Under the pieces are notes generated by a model. It had not been told where the DNA came from. It made no database searches and saw nothing but the letters and a program-made list of their open reading frames with translations. The position numbers and the translations under genes are program-made. This document shows positions 1 through 5,589 of a stretch of 7,471 bases of DNA, in pieces. Each line of letters starts with the position of its first letter. Within the stretch, counting starts at the first letter, position 1. Source of the DNA: Betaproteobacteria bacterium (GTDB lineage Bacteria > Pseudomonadota > Gammaproteobacteria > Burkholderiales > Burkholderiaceae_C); contig RFTR01000095.1 of NCBI GenBank assembly GCA_009923345.1, forward strand, positions 1 through 7,471, read 5' to 3'.

Positions 1-1158
1 TTCATCATTGGACGGCGCTTTCGTATCGTCCATGTGGTCTATGGCCGGGGCCGTGAACACGAGGTGATCGAAGTCTCCACTTTCCGAGCGCATCTCGACA
101 ACGCCGACGCCACGCAAGTCACTGGCAACGAGCGCAGCAGTAAGCAAGAGCTTGCCGGCATGAAGCACGCAGTGGACGCCAGTGGCCGCGTCTTACGCGA
201 CAACGTCTGGGGCCCCCAAGATGAGGATGCTGCGCGGCGCGACTTCACCATCAACGCCATGTATTACGACCCCGAAACGGGAGAAGTGATCGACTACCAC
301 GGCGGCATTGCCGACGCGAAGAAAAAAGTCTTGCGCATGATCGGTGATCCCGCCACCCGCTACCGCGAAGATCCTGTGCGCATCATCCGCGCTGTGCGTT
401 TTGTGGCAAAACTCAGTGACCTGGGTTTTTCTTTGGAAGCTAAAACGGCCGCGCCTTTGAAGCGCATGCTCAAGCTCTTGACCGAAGTCCCGCAAAGCCG
501 CTTGTTTGACGAGATGCTGAAACTTTTACAAACTGGCCATGCGCTCGCGAGCGTCGCGCAATTGAAGTTACTGGGTTTGCAAAAAGGGATTTACCCCTTG
601 CTAGACGTTGTTGTGGCGCGCTCCGACGAAGAGTTTGTCAAAACCGCATTGCAAGATACCGACCGCCGTGTTGGCGAAGGCAAGCCGGTAGCGCCTAGCT
701 TTTTACTAGCCTGCGTTTTATGGTCGGACGTGCGCGAGAGTTGGAACGCGCGCCGCCTCAAGCAACCGCCCTTCCCTGCCTTGCAAGATGCTATCGACGA
801 AGTGTTCGATTCCCGTATTGGCGACGTCTCAGGCAGAGGCAAGCTCGGTGCAGATATGCGCGATATTTGGTTGATGCAACCCCGCTTTGAAAAACGCGTC
901 GGCAGTGGGCCTTGGACCCTGGTTGACCATGTACGTTTCCGTGCAGGCTTTGACTTCATGCGTTTGCGCGCAGATGTGGGCGAGGTAGACGAATTACTCG
1001 CCGATTGGTGGCAAGAATTCAGCTTGGCAGACGACGCCACGCGCGAAGACTTGTTGCAACAAGCCCGAACTGCAGCTCCGCAAGATGCGGCGCCTAAAAA
1101 ACGCCGTAGACGACGCAAACCTGCAGGCGGAGTTGAGCGCGAACCTTCCGCGGAGTAA
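1..1158 (+). CDS. pcnB: Poly(A) polymerase I, 5'-truncated by window edge
   Basis: PcnB adds poly(A) tails to RNA 3' ends and so marks transcripts for decay; it belongs to the class II nucleotidyltransferase family shared with CCA-adding enzymes. The reading frame is open from base 1 (385 residues visible), so the true start lies outside; the GTG at 34 is internal. The visible N-terminus FIIGRRFRIVHV and the following EVIEVSTFR match the end of the nucleotidyltransferase domain. RRDFTINAMYY lies at visible residues 79-89, and the RNA-binding-domain signature RYREDPVRIIRAVRF at about 120-134. The catalytic GG/DxD segment must be upstream of the window. The C-terminus is a basic tail (KKRRRRRK) as in E. 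coli PcnB, which probably contacts RNA. folK follows after 3 nt, the same pairing as in E. coli. Identification is firm; only the N-terminus is unseen. Confidence 0.96.
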   Translation, partial: FIIGRRFRIVHVVYGRGREHEVIEVSTFRAHLDNADATQVTGNERSSKQELAGMKHAVDASGRVLRDNVWGPQDEDAARRDFTINAMYYDPETGEVIDYHGGIADAKKKVLRMIGDPATRYREDPVRIIRAVRFVAKLSDLGFSLEAKTAAPLKRMLKLLTEVPQSRLFDEMLKLLQTGHALASVAQLKLLGLQKGIYPLLDVVVARSDEEFVKTALQDTDRRVGEGKPVAPSFLLACVLWSDVRESWNARRLKQPPFPALQDAIDEVFDSRIGDVSGRGKLGADMRDIWLMQPRFEKRVGSGPWTLVDHVRFRAGFDFMRLRADVGEVDELLADWWQEFSLADDATREDLLQQARTAAPQDAAPKKRRRRRKPAGGVEREPSAE

Positions 1159-1161
1159 AAC

Positions 1162-1617
1162 TTGGTTCAGGTCTGCGTGGCTTTTGGTGCCAACTTGGGA
1201 GACGCTCAGGCTACGGTGCTGCAAGCCATCCAAGATGTTGGTGCGCTAGCCACTACGAAATTACACAAAGCCTCTTCTTTGTATGCCAGTGCCCCGCAAA
1301 TGGCGTCTGGGCCCGAATTTGTGAACGCCGTTGCGATATATGAAACAGACTTACCGCCTTTGGAATTGCTAGACGCCTTGCAAAATTTAGAAAACATCTT
1401 TGGGCGGGAAAGACCTTTTCCCAATGCGCCGCGTACATTGGACTTAGACATTATTTTTTATGGTGATGTCGCGCTGGATACGCCACGACTGAAAGTGCCC
1501 CACCCGCTTTGGCGAGAGCGTGCCTTTGTTTTAAAGCCTTTGGCTGAAATTTGCCCAGACTTAGTTAGGACTCAATGGTTGGAGCAGGTATCGGGGCAAG
1601 ACATTTATCGTTTGTAA
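1162..1617 (+). CDS. folK: HPPK: 6-hydroxymethyl-7,8-dihydropterin pyrophosphokinase
   Basis: FolK transfers pyrophosphate from ATP to 6-hydroxymethyl-7,8-dihydropterin, the step before dihydropteroate synthase in folate synthesis; it is cytosolic. The 151 residues are close to the family's usual 155-160. The N-terminal loop FGANLGD lies at residues 8-14. The family signature NAPRTLDLDIIFYG lies at 88-101, where D94 and D96 are the expected Mg2+ ligands, followed by VPHP at 112-115 and RERAFVLKPL at 118-127. The start is TTG. It is chosen because it places the conserved N-terminal strand correctly and because CGGAG (1151-1155), inside the last codons of pcnB, sits 6 nt upstream. The 3-nt gap to pcnB suggests co-transcription and translational coupling. 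Confidence 0.95.
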   Translation: MVQVCVAFGANLGDAQATVLQAIQDVGALATTKLHKASSLYASAPQMASGPEFVNAVAIYETDLPPLELLDALQNLENIFGRERPFPNAPRTLDLDIIFYGDVALDTPRLKVPHPLWRERAFVLKPLAEICPDLVRTQWLEQVSGQDIYRL

Positions 1618-1629
1618 GCTGCGCTTACA
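1613..1629 (+). other. Small inverted repeat over the folK stop codon
   Basis: TGTAAGC (1613-1619) and GCTTACA (1623-1629) are perfect 7-bp complements around a 3-nt loop; the arm includes the folK TAA. Only CTTT follows, so at best this is a weak terminator or an mRNA 3'-end stabilising stem for pcnB-folK. It could also be chance. Confidence 0.3.
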
Positions 1630-1631
1630 CT

Positions 1632-1660
1632 TTCACATGTCTTAAAAAGTCACTAATAAG
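1632..1660 (+). promoter_or_regulatory. Candidate promoter of the DUF47-pit operon
   Basis: The folK-DUF47 gap carries TTCACA (1632-1637, 5 of 6 to the sigma70 -35) and AATAAG (1655-1660, 4 of 6 to the -10) with a 17-bp spacer. Transcription would begin near 1667, giving a leader of about 15 nt that still contains the SD at 1671-1674. The -10 is weak and this is a consensus-matching call only. Confidence 0.35.
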
Positions 1661-1664
1661 TCAT
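1647..1664 (+). promoter_or_regulatory. Pho-box-like direct repeat upstream of the DUF47-pit pair
   Basis: Two 7-mers, AAGTCAC (1647-1653) and AAGTCAT (1658-1664), are separated by TAAT and followed by AAAT and CTG (1669-1671). This reproduces the PhoB box architecture: CTGTCAT-like half-sites on an 11-bp period with AT-rich 4-bp spacers. Matches to the half-site are 4 and 5 of 7 (6-7 with usual degeneracy are seen in strong boxes), so the site is imperfect. It overlaps the candidate -10 (1655-1660) and lies only 17 bp before the start codon. That position suits repression better than activation. Confidence 0.4.
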
Positions 1665-1681
1665 AAATCTGGAGATCTCCC

Positions 1682-2329
1682 ATGTTGTTTGGAAAGTTAC
1701 TGCCCACCGAGGGCAATTTTTTCTTCATGTTCAACCAGCATTCAGACTACATCGTGAATGCGGCGCGCGCTTTTTCGCAATTGGTGGCTCACTACAACGA
1801 CCCAATTCTCAGAGATAAATACAACCAAGAAGTGATCAATGCTGAACATGCAGCCGACCGCGTGACGCACGAAGTCAACCGCATGATCCACAAAACATTC
1901 ATCACGCCTATAGACCGGGAGCAAATCCATTCACTTATCAACACCATGGACGACGTGGCGGATTTATTCCAAGACTCCGCAGAGACCATGTCTTTATACG
2001 ACGTCAAGAACATGACCGAGGAAATCACGCGTTTGACCGACCTCAGCCTCAAGTGCTGCGAGCGTGTCAGCTATGCCATCAAATTATTGGACAAAATCAC
2101 CGATCCAGCCACTGCAGAAGCGGCACTTAAGACTTGCGAAGAAATCGACAAACTCGAATCGGATGCAGATCGTGTGATGCGCAGCGCAATGAGTAAGTTA
2201 TTCCGCGAAGAACCCGATGTGCGTGAACTCATCAAACTCAAGGCTGTTTATGAGTTGCTCGAAACCATCACCGACAAGTGTGAAGACGTGGCTAATTTGA
2301 TCGAGGGCATCGTCCTCGAAAACTCCTGA
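1682..2329 (+). CDS. DUF47 / PhoU-like Pit accessory protein
   Basis: This is a 215-residue, largely alpha-helical cytosolic protein of the DUF47 (PhoU-divergent) family. Such proteins are regularly encoded directly upstream of Pit transporters and are thought to modulate phosphate uptake. PhoU-type metal-binding ExxxD pairs are visible at E55/D59 (in NAEHAADR) and at E159/D163 (in KLESDADR). An acidic helix lies at about 90-101 (DDVADLFQDSAE), and the C-terminal helix ELLETITDKCEDVANLIEGI ends at 210. The start at 1682 fits the family's MFGKLMP-type N-terminus, and GGAG at 1671-1674 is 7 nt upstream. pit starts 15 nt after its stop, so the two form an operon. The S. meliloti homologue was called orfA. 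No assigned gene symbol is used. Confidence 0.9.
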   Translation: MLFGKLLPTEGNFFFMFNQHSDYIVNAARAFSQLVAHYNDPILRDKYNQEVINAEHAADRVTHEVNRMIHKTFITPIDREQIHSLINTMDDVADLFQDSAETMSLYDVKNMTEEITRLTDLSLKCCERVSYAIKLLDKITDPATAEAALKTCEEIDKLESDADRVMRSAMSKLFREEPDVRELIKLKAVYELLETITDKCEDVANLIEGIVLENS

Positions 2330-2344
2330 TCCCACGGAGTACAT

Positions 2345-3355
2345 ATGGAAAGCGTACAAACTGCCTTTTGGGTGGTGGCACTCTTGGTGATCTTGGCCTT
2401 GGCGTTCGATTTCATGAACGGGTTTCACGATGCTGCTAATTCAATCGCCACGGTAGTTTCTACTGGCGTTTTGAAGCCTGCGCAAGCCGTTTTGTTTGCC
2501 GCGTTCTTCAATGTCATCGCTATTTTTATCTTCCACTTAAGCGTCGCTGCCACGGTAGGGAAAGGCATTGTGGAGCCAGGTATTGTCGATACACATGTGG
2601 TATTTGGAGCCTTGGTGGGTGCTATCACTTGGAACGTTTTGACTTGGTATTACGGCATCCCTAGCAGTTCATCGCATGCTTTGATCGGTGGAATTTCTGG
2701 GGCTGTCATTGCCAAAGCGGGTACGGGTGCATTAATTGGTGCGGGTATTTTGAAGACTTTGCTATTTATTTTTGTGTCTCCATTGCTGGGGTTTTTATTA
2801 GGTTCTCTCATGATGGTGTTGGTGGCTTGGGTCTTTCGAGGCTTTAGACCTTCCCGAATAGATAAGTGGTTTCGTCGCTTGCAGCTAGTCTCTGCTGGCG
2901 CATACAGCCTAGGTCATGGTGGAAACGATGCACAAAAAACCATTGGCATTATTTGGATGCTGTTGCTTGCGACGGGCTACGCTGCCGCCGAAGACAAAGC
3001 TCCACCTTCTTGGACTGTTGTGAGTTGCTATCTGGCAATTGGCTTGGGCACTATGTTTGGCGGTTGGCGCATCGTCAAAACCATGGGGCAGCGTATAACC
3101 AAGCTCAAACCAGTAGGCGGATTTTGTGCAGAAACTGGAGGAGCTATCACCCTTTTCTTGGCAACTGGTTTAGGTATTCCGGTTTCTACCACCCATACGA
3201 TTACGGGCGCCATCGTGGGTGTTGGTTCGACCAAAAGAGCAAGCGCTGTGCGTTGGGGCGTTGCGGGAAATATTGTCTGGGCTTGGGTGTTGACAATTCC
3301 TGCTAGTGCTTTTGTCGCAGGTTTGGCTTATTGGCTGAGTTTGTTGATTTACTGA
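2345..3355 (+). CDS. pit: Low-affinity inorganic phosphate transporter, PiT family
   Basis: This is an inner-membrane transporter that takes up phosphate (as metal-phosphate in E. coli PitA), driven by the proton gradient. Its 336 residues match the short bacterial PiT form; E. coli PitA has about 500 because of a large central loop. The two inverted PHO4-family signatures are present: NGFHDAANSIATVVST at residues 25-40 and GHGGNDAQKTIGI at 190-202. Each is followed by its half's second motif, IPSSSSHALIGG (105-116) and IPVSTTHTITGA (278-289). About ten hydrophobic segments are visible, with a basic cytosolic loop at about 166-180 (FRPSRIDKWFRR). GGAG at 2336-2339 lies 5 nt before ATG. It follows the DUF47 gene by 15 nt and ends 1 nt from the convergent TM2 gene, with no hairpin terminator between. 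Confidence 0.95.
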   Translation: MESVQTAFWVVALLVILALAFDFMNGFHDAANSIATVVSTGVLKPAQAVLFAAFFNVIAIFIFHLSVAATVGKGIVEPGIVDTHVVFGALVGAITWNVLTWYYGIPSSSSHALIGGISGAVIAKAGTGALIGAGILKTLLFIFVSPLLGFLLGSLMMVLVAWVFRGFRPSRIDKWFRRLQLVSAGAYSLGHGGNDAQKTIGIIWMLLLATGYAAAEDKAPPSWTVVSCYLAIGLGTMFGGWRIVKTMGQRITKLKPVGGFCAETGGAITLFLATGLGIPVSTTHTITGAIVGVGSTKRASAVRWGVAGNIVWAWVLTIPASAFVAGLAYWLSLLIY

Positions 3356-3356
3356 G

Positions 3357-3803
3357 TTACTGCGAAATTTTCTGTGCTTCTTCGATTTGGTATTCGAAGT
3401 ACCGCTGAATACTAAAAACGATGCTAGACATCAGCACCGTGGTCCCAATTAGTAACGATAAAACAATCGCGCCGATAGTCATCCAGTTAGTTTGGCCTTC
3501 TGGTGCGTCTTGGGGTGCCATGGGGTTGAATTTGGCATTCCAAACCTCTTTGGTCATCAGCGCGTAAACAATTGCATTCAAGGCACAACCCGCAAAGCAA
3601 AATCCTGCGAGTGGAATGAGCAGCCAGCTAGCAACATCGTCTAAGCCAAACTCTTGCACCCGTTGCACGCCATAAATCCCCAAAGCCGTGGGAACAGGCA
3701 GCATCCAACCCAAAGTGTCCCAAATGCCAAATAAATAAAAGCGGTGCAGACCCAAAGACCCGCCCAGAAAGGCCAACCACGCAGCGAGAGTTTTGTTTTT
3801 CAT
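3357..3803 (-). CDS. Small TM2-domain membrane protein, function unknown
   Basis: This is a 148-residue membrane protein. The N-terminal MKNKTLAAWLAFLGGSLGLH followed by RFYLFGIWDTLGW (residues 1-33) fits the TM2 domain pattern: a lysine-rich start, a hydrophobic helix, a Gly-rich turn, then HRFYL. Further hydrophobic segments lie at about 58-84 and 106-131. Between them is a polar loop (about 85-105), and the C-terminus is charged. The frame stays open upstream to 3986, but that extension would run through the rpsP promoter, leader and start, and it does not look like protein. The start at 3803 begins exactly where TM2 proteins begin. I see no SD upstream. Its start codon shares bases with the -35 box of the rpsP promoter on the other strand. 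The biochemical role of bacterial TM2 proteins is not established. Confidence 0.8.
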   Translation of the reverse strand: MKNKTLAAWLAFLGGSLGLHRFYLFGIWDTLGWMLPVPTALGIYGVQRVQEFGLDDVASWLLIPLAGFCFAGCALNAIVYALMTKEVWNAKFNPMAPQDAPEGQTNWMTIGAIVLSLLIGTTVLMSSIVFSIQRYFEYQIEEAQKISQ

Positions 3804-3830
3804 GACAGGCAGTGTATCTCTGGCTATAAT
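3802..3830 (+). promoter_or_regulatory. Sigma70 promoter of rpsP-rimM-trmD
   Basis: ATGACA (3802-3807, 5 of 6 to TTGACA), a 17-bp spacer and a perfect TATAAT (3825-3830) give a near-consensus promoter. Transcription should start near 3836-3837. The discriminator GGAGGG is G-rich, a property associated with ppGpp/DksA control of ribosomal promoters in E. coli; its meaning here is inferred. The -35 box includes two of the three bases of the start codon of the minus-strand TM2 gene. Confidence 0.85.
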
Positions 3831-3836
3831 GGAGGG

Positions 3837-3915
3837 CTTTTCAGCGTGTCGCTGGCCGGGTGGCCTAGCGCGTGTCTCAAACGCTGGAATACCCCAACCA
3901 CCCGAAGGATTCACT
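3837..3915 (+). ncRNA. Structured 5' leader of rpsP mRNA (candidate)
   Basis: The leader can fold as a nested hairpin. The outer stem is CAGCGT (3842-3847) with ACGCTG (3881-3886). The inner stem is CGCTGGCC (3850-3857) with GGCC and AGCG (3862-3865, 3867-3870), with T3866 bulged and loop GGGT (3858-3861). CGGGTGG (3857-3863) is also a perfect complement of CCACCCG (3898-3904), directly before the SD AAGGA (3905-3909). A pseudoknot or a competing fold near the ribosome site is therefore possible. Whether it regulates rpsP is unknown. Confidence 0.4.
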
Positions 3916-4167
3916 ATGGTCGTCATTCGACTTTCACGCGGCGGTTCTAAAGCCCGTCCGTTTTTTAACATTGTTGTAGCTGACAAGCGCGACCGTCGCG
4001 ACGGCCGTTTTATCGAACGTATTGGCTTTTACAACCCATTGGCCAAAGGTGCAGCCGAAAGCTTGCGCCTTGCGCAAGACCGTCTGGCCCACTGGACCAG
4101 CGTTGGCGCTCAATGCTCGCCAACCGTGGTGCGTCTAGTCAAGCAAGCGGCCAAAGTAGCCGCTTAA
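3916..4167 (+). CDS. rpsP: Ribosomal protein bS16
   Basis: This is a primary-binding small-subunit protein that stabilises the 5' domain of 16S rRNA during 30S assembly. The 83 residues equal the family norm (82 in E. coli). The conserved MVxIRLxRxGxKxRPF start (residues 1-16), VVADKRDRRDGRFIERIGFYNP (20-41) and the DRLAHW motif (55-60) are all present. The frame is open further upstream to 3793, but that part carries the promoter and leader, so ATG 3916 is the start. AAGGA (3905-3909) lies 6 nt before it. It is the first gene of the rpsP-rimM-trmD-rplS cluster, the same order as in E. coli. Confidence 0.97.
   Translation: MVVIRLSRGGSKARPFFNIVVADKRDRRDGRFIERIGFYNPLAKGAAESLRLAQDRLAHWTSVGAQCSPTVVRLVKQAAKVAA
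4145..4165 (+). other. GC-rich hairpin at the rpsP 3' end, before rimM
   Basis: AAGCGGC (4145-4151) and GCCGCTT (4159-4165) form a perfect 7-bp stem with a 7-nt loop over the last codons of rpsP. No T-run follows, so it is not an intrinsic terminator. It sits 10 nt before the rimM SD (AAGG, 4176-4179) and may slow ribosomes or RNases between a highly and a weakly expressed gene. Confidence 0.35.
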
Positions 4168-4186
4168 ATCGCCACAAGGCGCTGCC

Positions 4187-4756
4187 ATGACGCTCGCCTT
4201 CGAGGCCGCAGAACTTCCTGCGGACGCTATCGAAGTAGGGCGTATTGCAGACGCATGGGGCATAAAGGGTTGGTTCAAAGTCTTGCCCTACAGCGCTTCC
4301 CCGGAGGCGCTTTTTTCTTCTAAGCGTTGGTTTTTACAACCCTCCGAAAAAGGTGTCAAAGCATTCTCTGGCACTGTCCTGCTCAAAATCAAAGAAGCTA
4401 AAGACCATTCCGATTCCGTCGTTGCAAACGCGCAAAACATTGACGACCGCAACGGTGCCGAGTTACTCAAAGGCGCACGCATCTTTATTTCTCGTGCTAG
4501 TTTTCCGACCCCTGAAACGGACGAGTACTACTGGGTTGATCTCATCGGACTTGATGTGGTCAATCGTGAAGGGGCTGCATTGGGACAAGTCAGAGAGCTG
4601 TTGCACACAGGGCCTCAAACCGTGTTAGTGCTTGCTTACCAAGAAGACGGCAAAAGCAAAGAGCGCATGATTCCTTTTGTTGGCGTATATATTGATGCAG
4701 TTGACCTTGTAGCCAAGCGCATCACGGCTGACTGGCAAGCCGACTTTGACACCTAG
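4187..4756 (+). CDS. rimM: Ribosome maturation factor RimM
   Basis: RimM binds the 30S head via uS19 and is needed for maturation of the 16S 3' domain. The 189 residues compare with 182 in E. coli. The N-terminal RimM beta-barrel covers about 15-105, with VGRIADAWGIKGWFKV at 17-32. The PRC-barrel domain covers about 112-185, opening with the conserved DEYYWVDLIG (112-121) and containing MIPFVGVYIDAVDL (161-174). The start at 4187 is supported by AAGG at 4176-4179 (7 nt spacing) and by the short N-terminal lead before the VGRI strand. It begins 19 nt after rpsP. The SD is short, in keeping with a maturation factor needed in smaller amounts than ribosomal proteins. Confidence 0.95.
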   Translation: MTLAFEAAELPADAIEVGRIADAWGIKGWFKVLPYSASPEALFSSKRWFLQPSEKGVKAFSGTVLLKIKEAKDHSDSVVANAQNIDDRNGAELLKGARIFISRASFPTPETDEYYWVDLIGLDVVNREGAALGQVRELLHTGPQTVLVLAYQEDGKSKERMIPFVGVYIDAVDLVAKRITADWQADFDT

Positions 4757-4820
4757 ACTGTTTGCATAAGACGCGCCTTTGCACGCACTAGACATCAGTC
4801 AAAACTAAACTTCAATCAAC

Positions 4821-5582
4821 ATGCGTTTCGACGTCATCACACTTTTTCCAGAGATCTTCGAAGCCTTTTTAGTCAGTGGCGTTACACGCCGCGCCTATGA
4901 GTCGGGACAAGTGGCGGTCAAACTCTGGAATCTGCGCGACTATGCGCAAGGCAGTTACCGCCGGGTCGACGACCGACCCTTTGGCGGCGGACCCGGCATG
5001 GTGATGATGGCCGAACCCCTAGCCGCTTGCTTGGAAGCGATTCGCGCAGAGCGTGGCCAAGACCGTCAAGTGGCGCCTTTGGTGCTTTTCTCGCCGATTG
5101 GCCCAACGCTGAAGCACACTACGGTGCAAAAGTGGGCGGATAGTGCTGGCGCTGTCTTGCTCTGCGGACGTTATGAGGGCGTGGACCAGCGCTTTATCGA
5201 CCAGTTTGTAGACCAGCAAATCAGCTTGGGCGACTTTGTGATGTCCGGAGGCGAAATCGCCGCCATGGCCTTGTTGGATGCGGTGACCCGTTTGCAACCA
5301 GGCGTTTTGCAAGATGGGGACAGTTCGCAAATGGACAGTTTCCACCCCGCCTTAGACGGATTGCTAGATTGCCCGCACTTCACGCGGCCCGAGCAATGGC
5401 AAGGGCAGGGCGTTCCCGAGGCGCTTTTATCGGGTCACCACGCCCAAATTGAGACTTGGCGTCGAGCCCAGCGCTTAGCACTCACCCAGCGACTGCGCCC
5501 AGACTTGTTGGACGCTGCGCGCACTGCAGGCTTATTGACTGCCCAAGACGAGGCTTTGCTTAGGCAGCAAAAGTCGCTATAA
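4821..5582 (+). CDS. trmD: tRNA (guanine37-N1)-methyltransferase
   Basis: TrmD methylates N1 of G37, next to the anticodon, using S-adenosylmethionine; this prevents +1 frameshifting and is essential in most bacteria. The 253 residues match the family (255 in E. coli). The start MRFDVITLFPEIF (1-13) is typical. RPFGGGPGM lies at 52-60. The SPOUT trefoil-knot SAM site is CGRYEGVDQRF (115-125) with SLGDFVMSGGE (135-145). Residues equivalent to E. coli R154 and the catalytic D169 appear as R157 and D172 (MDSF), followed by GLLDCPHFTRPE (180-191). There is no SD: the 22 nt before ATG (4799-4820) contain no G. The stop TAA (5580-5582) is part of the rplS -10 box. Confidence 0.96.
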   Translation: MRFDVITLFPEIFEAFLVSGVTRRAYESGQVAVKLWNLRDYAQGSYRRVDDRPFGGGPGMVMMAEPLAACLEAIRAERGQDRQVAPLVLFSPIGPTLKHTTVQKWADSAGAVLLCGRYEGVDQRFIDQFVDQQISLGDFVMSGGEIAAMALLDAVTRLQPGVLQDGDSSQMDSFHPALDGLLDCPHFTRPEQWQGQGVPEALLSGHHAQIETWRRAQRLALTQRLRPDLLDAARTAGLLTAQDEALLRQQKSL

Positions 5583-5583
5583 T
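5556..5583 (+). promoter_or_regulatory. Promoter of rplS inside the trmD 3' end
   Basis: A perfect TATAAT (5578-5583) is preceded by TTGCTT (5556-5561, 3 of 6) with a 16-bp spacer. From 5576 to 5595 the sequence is identical to 3823-3842 at the rpsP promoter at 19 of 20 positions, including the flanking GC, the G-rich discriminator and the CTTTTC start region. That shared context is the main evidence that this is a real promoter. The trmD stop codon lies within the -10 box. Transcription should begin near 5589-5590. Confidence 0.75.
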
Positions 5584-5589
5584 GGTGGG

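Noticed and set aside
591..1118. 175-codon open frame on the minus strand inside pcnB
   Set aside because: It is antisense to a well-matched pcnB region, its translation is Ser/Arg/Cys-rich without a domain pattern, and no SD or promoter was seen. It is a shadow of the coding strand.
2866..3306. 146-codon plus-strand open frame inside pit in another frame
   Set aside because: The translation is rich in Cys, Trp and Arg and resembles no protein, while pit is conserved through the whole stretch.
3793..3915. Upstream extension of the rpsP frame to an ATG-like start at 3793
   Set aside because: bS16 proteins begin at MVxIRL. The extension contains the promoter and lies upstream of the predicted transcript start.
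3810..3915. Promoter for the TM2 gene on the minus strand
   Set aside because: Candidates such as TACACT just before the ATG, or CATTAT (the complement of the rpsP -10 region), have no acceptable -35 partner, so none is annotated.
3804..3986. N-terminal extension of the minus-strand TM2 gene up to 3986
   Set aside because: It would run through the rpsP promoter, leader and first codons, and it adds 61 residues ahead of a typical TM2 N-terminus.
4757..4820. Separate promoter for trmD in the 64-nt gap after rimM
   Set aside because: TTTGCA and TTGCAC occur, but no -10-like hexamer lies at 16-18 bp from either.
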